Positions 6,804 through 11,003 of a DNA stretch of 11,003 nucleotides are shown in pieces. Numbering within the stretch: the stretch's first letter is position 1; every line of letters begins with the position of its first letter. Made by a program: the position numbers and the translations under genes. The notes below the pieces were generated by a model that worked only from the letters and a program-made list of their open reading frames with translations, ran no database searches and was not told the DNA's origin. Origin of the DNA: Planctomycetota bacterium (GTDB taxonomy: Bacteria > Planctomycetota > B129-G9); contig QNCA01000020.1 in assembly GCA_003644325.1 (NCBI GenBank), forward strand, positions 1 through 11,003, read 5' to 3'.

Positions 6804-8030
6804 TCAGCCGCCTTTGTCCGACTCAAGTATCGGTGTCATCAGCCGCATCGATTCTTTGAACAGGTCTTTCGCCTTTTTCATTTCCACGTTTATTACACCG
6901 GACAATTCATCGCGCCTGTTCCAGACGTCATCGAACCTCCGGCTGAGCAAATCGTAATTGACATCGAGGTATTCGCCCGCGGCCTGAAGCCCGAAGCGGC
7001 CCAGGAAATTGGTTATCTTGCCGCTGCCGCGGCCTATGCCCACCGACGGCACACCGGCCACCGCGCCCATTATTATCAGGTGCAGGCGGCTGCTGATTAT
7101 CACGTGAAGCCGGGAGAGGAACGCAAGCAGGTCTTCGGGTTCCCTGTAGCCGCGTATCATCCGCGTCTCCTCGCCGCGCTTCATCTTCGCGGCTATGTCG
7201 TCGCCGACCTTGTCGTCGGTGTGCGGGTTCATCGGCACGAAGAGCACATGCGCTCCGTATTTTTCGATTATCGCATCGCACATCCGCACCACCGCGTCCA
7301 TATCGACGACCTGTTTCTGCGACGATATGCAGACGCCGACGATCGGTTTGTCGTCATTCCAGAGATTTGCATCGGCGGCGATTTTGTCGGCGGCATTCGA
7401 GGCGGCGGGCTCCAGGGCAAAGACGGAGTCGCCCGACACGTGTATTTTCCCGCTGTCCATGCCGTAGTCGATGAGAGTCCGGCGGGTCTCCGCGTCGCGC
7501 ACCAGCAGCAGGTCAACGGCGTTCAGCCCTTTCAGTATCGCCCTGCGGTATTTTTTCGTGACTATTCCCTCGGCTATCTTCCGGAAGTTTACCAGCCCGA
7601 GAGTCGCCTTCGAGGCGATGCCGAGGAGTTTCGTCTTGCGCCCTTCGTAAAATTTATGATTGTACGGTCCGCCGCCCGTGCCGCAGACGACGGTCTTGCA
7701 GCCGCACTCTCTTGCGATGCGCAATCCCTCAAGCATGTGCATCGGGTAGTCGTGAATGCCGGTGGCTCCGCCGTGGATGTAGACATGCGCCCACTCACAG
7801 GCCTGGCGGATTTCGTCCGTCCACATCGGCCTGCCGCTGTGCGGGTCGAAAACCAGGGGAACGCCCTTGATGTCCAGTTTCCGGGCGGTCTCTTCGGGCT
7901 TGACGGTTACGACGGATATTTCGAGGCCATCCTGTATTTCACGCAGATGCGCCACAATTGAAGCGAGGATGGCTTCATCGCCGACATTGTCGCAGCCGTA
8001 GGGTACTCCACATATCAAAACTTTCGTCAT
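6804..8030 (-). CDS. Polysaccharide pyruvyl transferase family protein (CsaB/WcaK-like)
   Basis: The protein has 408 residues and belongs to the polysaccharide pyruvyl transferase family, which moves the enolpyruvyl group of PEP onto a sugar to make a pyruvate ketal and so adds negative charge to surface glycans. It has a GT-B-like two-domain plan. The N-terminal half opens with VLICGVPYGCDNVGDEAIL, the family's usual G-x-G-N-x-G-D-E pattern with a Cys-Asp insertion-like variation, and holds IHGGATG (85-91) and GTGGGPYN (117-124). A linker with LLVRDAETRRTL (175-186) leads to the C-terminal half, where SSRLHLIIMGAVAGVPSVGI (313-332) carries the Arg and His corresponding to the PEP-binding pair of the family. 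The ATG at 8030 was chosen because GGAG lies 5 nt upstream (8039-8036). An in-frame ATG at 8048 abuts a terminator T-run and has no ribosome site. It is the first gene of the glycan unit. Confidence 0.85.
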   Translation of the reverse strand: MTKVLICGVPYGCDNVGDEAILASIVAHLREIQDGLEISVVTVKPEETARKLDIKGVPLVFDPHSGRPMWTDEIRQACEWAHVYIHGGATGIHDYPMHMLEGLRIARECGCKTVVCGTGGGPYNHKFYEGRKTKLLGIASKATLGLVNFRKIAEGIVTKKYRRAILKGLNAVDLLLVRDAETRRTLIDYGMDSGKIHVSGDSVFALEPAASNAADKIAADANLWNDDKPIVGVCISSQKQVVDMDAVVRMCDAIIEKYGAHVLFVPMNPHTDDKVGDDIAAKMKRGEETRMIRGYREPEDLLAFLSRLHVIISSRLHLIIMGAVAGVPSVGIGRGSGKITNFLGRFGLQAAGEYLDVNYDLLSRRFDDVWNRRDELSGVINVEMKKAKDLFKESMRLMTPILESDKGG

Positions 8031-8049
8031 ACCCGCTCCGTAAGCCATG

Positions 8050-8073
8050 AAAAAGGGGCACGAAATCGTACCC
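8050..8073 (-). terminator. Intrinsic terminator between rarA and the polysaccharide genes
   Basis: On the minus strand GGGTACG (8073-8067) pairs with CGTGCCC (8062-8056), seven pairs including one G-U, around the loop ATTT. One C and then five T (8054-8050) follow. It lies 56 nt after the rarA stop and only about 20 nt before the pyruvyl transferase start. It may end the lipoprotein-rarA message. With no room for a promoter between it and the next gene, it may also work as an attenuator within a leader. Confidence 0.75.
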
Positions 8074-8129
8074 TCTGAATCGGCAATCGCCGCTGCAAAC
8101 TTCAGTTGACGGTGTGCGGCGGCAACGGT

Positions 8130-9512
8130 TCAACCCTCCGGCGCGTTCGAATCGGATGGGTCTTCCTCATCTCTCCCGGTTTCCTTACCCATTTTCCCGG
8201 ACAGGTTTTGCCGGTATCTTAAACGTTTGATAATCTCGCGTTCGAAGCCTATTTCCTTCGGGGTGTAAAATTTCTTTTCCTTGAGCGCCTCCGGCAGATG
8301 CCCCTGTTCAACGAAGCCTTCTTCGTAATCATGTGCGTACTTGTATCCCTTGCCGTAGCCCAGGTCTTTCATCAGTCGCGTGGGCGCGTTGCGTATGTGC
8401 AGAGGCACGGGCTGCGGCCCGGACGCCTTTATCTCGCGCTTCACGTTATTGCAGGCGGCGTAAGCCGAGTTCGACTTTGGCGCGGTGGCCAGGTAAATCG
8501 CCAGTTCGGCGAGCGCGGTATCGCACTCCGGCATGCCGAGGAAGCGCACCGCCTGCATGGCGGCGACCGCCAGCGGCAGCGCCTGCGGGTCGGCGACCCC
8601 TACGTCCTCGGATGCGAAACGCACCATGCGCCGGGCGATGTACATGGGGTCCTCGCCGCCCTGGAGCATCCTGCCCAGCCAGTAGAGCGCGGCGTCGGGG
8701 TCGCTGTCACGCATCGACTTGTGCAGCGCGCTGATTATGTTGTAGTGCTCTTCGCCGGTCTTGTCGTAAAGCAGGGCGCGTTTCGCGACGGCCGACTCCA
8801 CCAGCGGAAGGTCCAATACCTTCTTTTTCTCCTGCCCGGCCTTCAGCGCGGACAGTTCCAGGAAGTTGAGCGCCGCCCGCGCGTCTCCGCGCGACATCCG
8901 CAGTAGGAAGGAGCGCGCCTCGTCCGTGACGGCCAGTTTCAACTTCCCCAGGCCGCGTTCCTCATCGGCAAGGGCAGCCTCCAGTATCCGCTCCAGTTCG
9001 TCCCGCCCAAGCGGTTTCAGAACGACGACCTGGCATCTGGAGAGGAGCGGCGCGTTGACTTCGAAAGACGGGTTTTCCGTGGTCGCGCCAATCAGGGTTA
9101 TCGTGCCGTCTTCGACGCAATGCAGAAATGCGTCCTGCTGGGCCTTGTTGAACCTGTGTATCTCGTCGATGAAAAGTATCGTGCCGCGCTTCTCCGTCGC
9201 GAGGAGGTGACGGGACTCGGCGATGACCCGCTTGACGTCCTTGACTCCGGCGGTAACGGCGCTGAAGGCGGCGAAGCGCTTGCCGGTCATGGCCGCGGCG
9301 ATATGGGCCAGGGTGGTCTTGCCGCTGCCCGGCGGGCCCCAGATTATGAGGGAGGGCAGCCGGTCGCCCTCCAGCGCGGAGCGCAGGAACCGGCCCTTGC
9401 CGACGACCTCTTCCTGGCCGAAAAATTCTTCCAGCGTGCGCGGACGCATCCTGTCGGCAAGCGGCGCGTTCTTCCGGTAGTACTCGGTTATGTTCTTGTC
9501 AAACAGGTCCAC
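8130..9512 (-). CDS. rarA: Replication-associated recombination protein A (AAA+ ATPase, MgsA/WRNIP1 family)
   Basis: The protein has 460 residues, close to the family's usual 430-450. RarA proteins are clamp-loader-related tetrameric ATPases that act at stalled forks and at single-strand/double-strand DNA junctions. Visible marks are ADRMRPRTLEEFFGQ (19-33), Walker A GPPGSGKT (59-66), Walker B LFIDEIHR (113-120), sensor 1 IGATTENPSFE (141-151) and the SRC arginine finger at 159. The C-terminal tetramerisation part includes YNIISALHKSMRDSDPDAAL, VRFASEDVGVADP and APKSNSAY. Near the end are VPLHIRNAPTRLMKDLGYG and YAHDYEEGF, which are near-diagnostic of RarA. The GTG at 9512 was chosen because VDLFDKN matches the usual MDLF-type start. 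It begins one base after the lipoprotein stop, and the ribosome site is poor, so it probably depends on coupled translation. The last 25 or so residues are a polar, acidic tail beyond the usual end. Confidence 0.95.
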   Translation of the reverse strand: MDLFDKNITEYYRKNAPLADRMRPRTLEEFFGQEEVVGKGRFLRSALEGDRLPSLIIWGPPGSGKTTLAHIAAAMTGKRFAAFSAVTAGVKDVKRVIAESRHLLATEKRGTILFIDEIHRFNKAQQDAFLHCVEDGTITLIGATTENPSFEVNAPLLSRCQVVVLKPLGRDELERILEAALADEERGLGKLKLAVTDEARSFLLRMSRGDARAALNFLELSALKAGQEKKKVLDLPLVESAVAKRALLYDKTGEEHYNIISALHKSMRDSDPDAALYWLGRMLQGGEDPMYIARRMVRFASEDVGVADPQALPLAVAAMQAVRFLGMPECDTALAELAIYLATAPKSNSAYAACNNVKREIKASGPQPVPLHIRNAPTRLMKDLGYGKGYKYAHDYEEGFVEQGHLPEALKEKKFYTPKEIGFEREIIKRLRYRQNLSGKMGKETGRDEEDPSDSNAPEG

Positions 9513-9513
9513 G

Positions 9514-10644
9514 CTATTTCTTTCGAAGGAGTTTCCCGTCCGCGCGGTAGCCCCACCCGTCCAGGTCACGGGCGAACCGCAGCAGGTCACCGTACTTGAT
9601 TCTTATATGCCCGAGCAGGGCGCTCCCGTCCTTGGACAGGTGCCACGCATTCCGACCGTGACCGGGGGCATGTACGGTGGTTTTGCCGACCGCGTATCCC
9701 GCCTCGAAAAGCAGCGACAGCAACGGGCAGGCGCCTTCGGCAATCTCGTCGTGGATTTCGACCGCTATCATTTCGCGGCCGTCCATGACCGCGGCCGCCA
9801 TGTATTCATAACTGCCGGGGTAATGCTCCACCACGTCTGGAGAGACAAACCACGTTTCTCCCCCGTGATAGAAAAGCCACATCCCGCCGGCGTGAAAATA
9901 TCCGTAACGGTCGGGGACGAAGCCCGCCTTCCCGGCCGCCTCAGCGAAAGTGAATTCGAGCGGCTTGATATCCAGCCGTGCCCGGGCATCAGCGCGGCAG
10001 CGCCGGTTTGATTCGTAGTCCTCCATCGTCATCAGGTAAGGCCCTGAGCCGAGCGGATACTCCATGTGCCCGTAAACCGTGGTAATCGTCGTTTCAATGT
10101 AGGGTGTCTTTTCTCCCGAAGGTCCCTCGCGAACGACGTTCTGGGAGGCGGCCATTCGCTTTTGCTGCTTGTAAACTTCGCCGACGTGAATCAGTTCGGC
10201 GGTCGCGGTCACCCTGTCGCCCAGGTGCGGGTATGGCGTGAAGTCCATCGTCACCTTGACTTCGTCGCCGGGCATGAGCATGCGCTCCAGCAGCGCTCCG
10301 GAGGAGTTGCCGAGCCGGCGGGAGTACCTAAGAGGCTCCCTTGCCGCGTGGGCAATGTCTTCCACGCCCTCCGCGAAGACCGTCACGGCCTCGCCCTTCT
10401 CGGGAGCATACGCGACGGCGGGAAACCTGACGAACGCGCGCTGCATGCGCAACTCACCCACGGCTACGGTGACCGACAGCAGCGCAAGGGGCCTGCTGGA
10501 ATTGTTCCGGACGACAATCGTTACGCCGCCGCGCGCGGCTTCGGTGTAGGAGTCCTGCTTTCGGATTTCGACGCTCGCGCCCCTGCAGCCCGCAACCGCC
10601 AGGATTACGAGCAGTACCAGGCCGCCCCCGCATATCCTTTTCAT
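9514..10644 (-). CDS. Predicted lipoprotein of unknown function
   Basis: The protein has 376 residues. MKRICGGGLV then a hydrophobic stretch ending in the lipobox VAGC (17-20) is a type II signal peptide; Cys20 would be lipidated and Arg21 gives no inner-membrane retention Asp. Residues about 25-170 look like beta-sandwich material: alternating hydrophobic strands, VTIVVRNNSSRPLALLSVTV, and a MLMPGDEVKVTMDFTPYP-like strand. The region 190-290 is rich in Tyr, Gly and Trp, including GYFHAGGMWLFYHGGETWF. The C-terminal third contains FEAGYAVGKTTVH and ends in DLDGWGYRADGKLLRKK. I do not recognise the family. The ATG at 10644 was chosen for GGGAGG 6 nt upstream and because it puts the signal peptide at the N-terminus; an upstream in-frame ATG at 10725 only adds an unlikely 27 residues. 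It lies directly upstream of rarA, almost overlapping. An envelope role is inferred from the signal alone. Confidence 0.8.
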   Translation of the reverse strand: MKRICGGGLVLLVILAVAGCRGASVEIRKQDSYTEAARGGVTIVVRNNSSRPLALLSVTVAVGELRMQRAFVRFPAVAYAPEKGEAVTVFAEGVEDIAHAAREPLRYSRRLGNSSGALLERMLMPGDEVKVTMDFTPYPHLGDRVTATAELIHVGEVYKQQKRMAASQNVVREGPSGEKTPYIETTITTVYGHMEYPLGSGPYLMTMEDYESNRRCRADARARLDIKPLEFTFAEAAGKAGFVPDRYGYFHAGGMWLFYHGGETWFVSPDVVEHYPGSYEYMAAAVMDGREMIAVEIHDEIAEGACPLLSLLFEAGYAVGKTTVHAPGHGRNAWHLSKDGSALLGHIRIKYGDLLRFARDLDGWGYRADGKLLRKK

Positions 10645-10712
10645 CTCTGTCCTCCCTGCACGTGGGAACATGGTGTCGGAAACGCCCTTTCGGGCATCTC
10701 TGAATCTCGGGC

Positions 10713-10741
10713 ATTTTCGCAACAATGCCGCCTCAAGTCAA
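10713..10741 (-). promoter_or_regulatory. Candidate sigma-70-type promoter for the lipoprotein-rarA unit
   Basis: On the minus strand TTGACT (10741-10736) is followed by 17 nt and GAAAAT (10718-10713): five of six and four of six matches to the TTGACA and TATAAT consensus with ideal spacing. Transcription would begin near 10706, giving a leader of about 60 nt. The consensus for this organism is unknown, so this stays a candidate. Confidence 0.4.
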
Positions 10742-10787
10742 GGCTGCAAGGCGCCGAGGGCGTCAAGGATACCGCCAAGACTCGAAA

Positions 10788-10817
10788 CCACGAATGGACA
10801 CGAATTGACACAAATAA
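10788..10817. repeat. Three degenerate tandem decamers of the ACACGAATNN type
   Basis: Positions 10788-10797, 10798-10807 and 10808-10817 read CCACGAATGG, ACACGAATTG and ACACAAATAA. The motif resembles a repeat seen between genes in many environmental bacterial genomes, where it is often mis-translated as an HEWTRIDTN-like peptide. It lies upstream of the candidate promoter and has no known function. Confidence 0.5.
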
Positions 10818-10886
10818 TCTTAACTGAATTAACCGCCGGGGACGCCTATGCCTCTCCCCATTGTCAAGACCAGTTTTGCTCTGATT

Positions 10887-10979
10887 TAAGGTGGATGGTA
10901 GAGGGAGCTGCTGCTGTAACTCCAGTCGCCCCAAGGGCTCTTTCCGTTGCAGCAGCATCCCCAACATTGATCCACCTTA
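10887..10979. repeat. 93-nt nested inverted repeat (long hairpin) upstream of the lipoprotein gene
   Basis: Perfect 10-nt outer arms TAAGGTGGAT (10887-10896) and ATCCACCTTA (10970-10979) enclose an inner stem. In it, GGGA plus a 2-nt bulge plus TGCTGCTG (10903-10916) pairs with CAGCAGCA-TCCC (10950-10961), extendable by TAAC/GTTG with one G-U on the plus strand. The tip holds GCCC-CAA-GGGC (10928-10938). Total pairing is about 26 bp plus the tip. It may be a MITE-like element or a structured RNA. I recognise no riboswitch or RNA family, and no T-run directly follows on either strand. Confidence 0.55.
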
Positions 10980-11003
10980 CTCAAGTTGACTGACTTTTTC
11001 CGG

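Noticed and set aside
6747..7961. Long plus-strand open frame of 404 codons opposite the pyruvyl transferase
   Set aside because: It is antisense to a clear pyruvyl transferase and the start of the first ligase, shows no domain motifs, and is explained by GC-rich codon bias on the opposite strand.
10641..10967. Minus-strand open frame of 108 codons in the upstream spacer
   Set aside because: It contains the translated decamer repeat (a known spurious-peptide pattern) and spans the large hairpin; no ribosome site or domain supports it.
1..11003. CRISPR array, tRNA or rRNA genes, phage genes
   Set aside because: No regularly spaced direct repeats, no cloverleaf or rRNA-like stretch, and no structural or integrase gene were seen on either strand.

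Overview
The window reads as a bacterial chromosome segment, moderately GC-rich, in which every gene I can support lies on the minus strand (described below in transcription order, from high to low coordinates). Starts include GTG and TTG as well as ATG. The organism cannot be named from the sequence. The upstream spacer carries a degenerate ACACGAAT-type decamer repeat whose translation reads HEWTRIDTN. From memory, that spurious peptide recurs in intergenic DNA of Planctomycetota/Verrucomicrobiota/Lentisphaerota-like and related environmental genomes, so this is only a weak taxonomic hint.

Region A (about 8130-11003): a 359-base spacer with a 93-nt nested inverted repeat, the decamer repeat and a candidate sigma-70-type promoter, followed by a two-gene unit. 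The first gene encodes a lipoprotein of unknown function. The second encodes the AAA+ replication-associated recombination protein RarA, which starts at a GTG one base after the lipoprotein stop codon. A good intrinsic terminator follows.

Region B (about 267-8030): a five-gene surface-polysaccharide unit. It encodes a polysaccharide pyruvyl transferase, two tandem asparagine-synthetase-family amide ligases, a left-handed beta-helix (hexapeptide) O-acetyltransferase and a Wzx-type polysaccharide flippase. Spacing is tight (14-nt gap, 31-nt gap, one ATGA overlap), except for a 229-nt gap between the two ligases that contains a 158-bp inverted-repeat structure. The unit closes with an intrinsic terminator about 20 nt after the flippase. 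The leftmost 268 bases hold no gene that I can support.

Together, region B looks like the modification and export end of a polymer locus: pyruvate ketal addition, acetylation, two amide-forming steps and membrane translocation. It has no glycosyltransferase, polymerase or ligase of its own in the window. The most interesting feature is the pair of ligases. Both keep the ATP-binding SGGxDSS synthetase site and a cysteine in an ICG motif, but that cysteine sits at residue 5 instead of 2. Both have also lost residues known to bind glutamine, which suggests they are not ordinary glutamine-dependent asparagine synthetases. The second notable feature is the intercistronic inverted repeat between them, whose three arm differences are all G-U compatible on the mRNA strand only.
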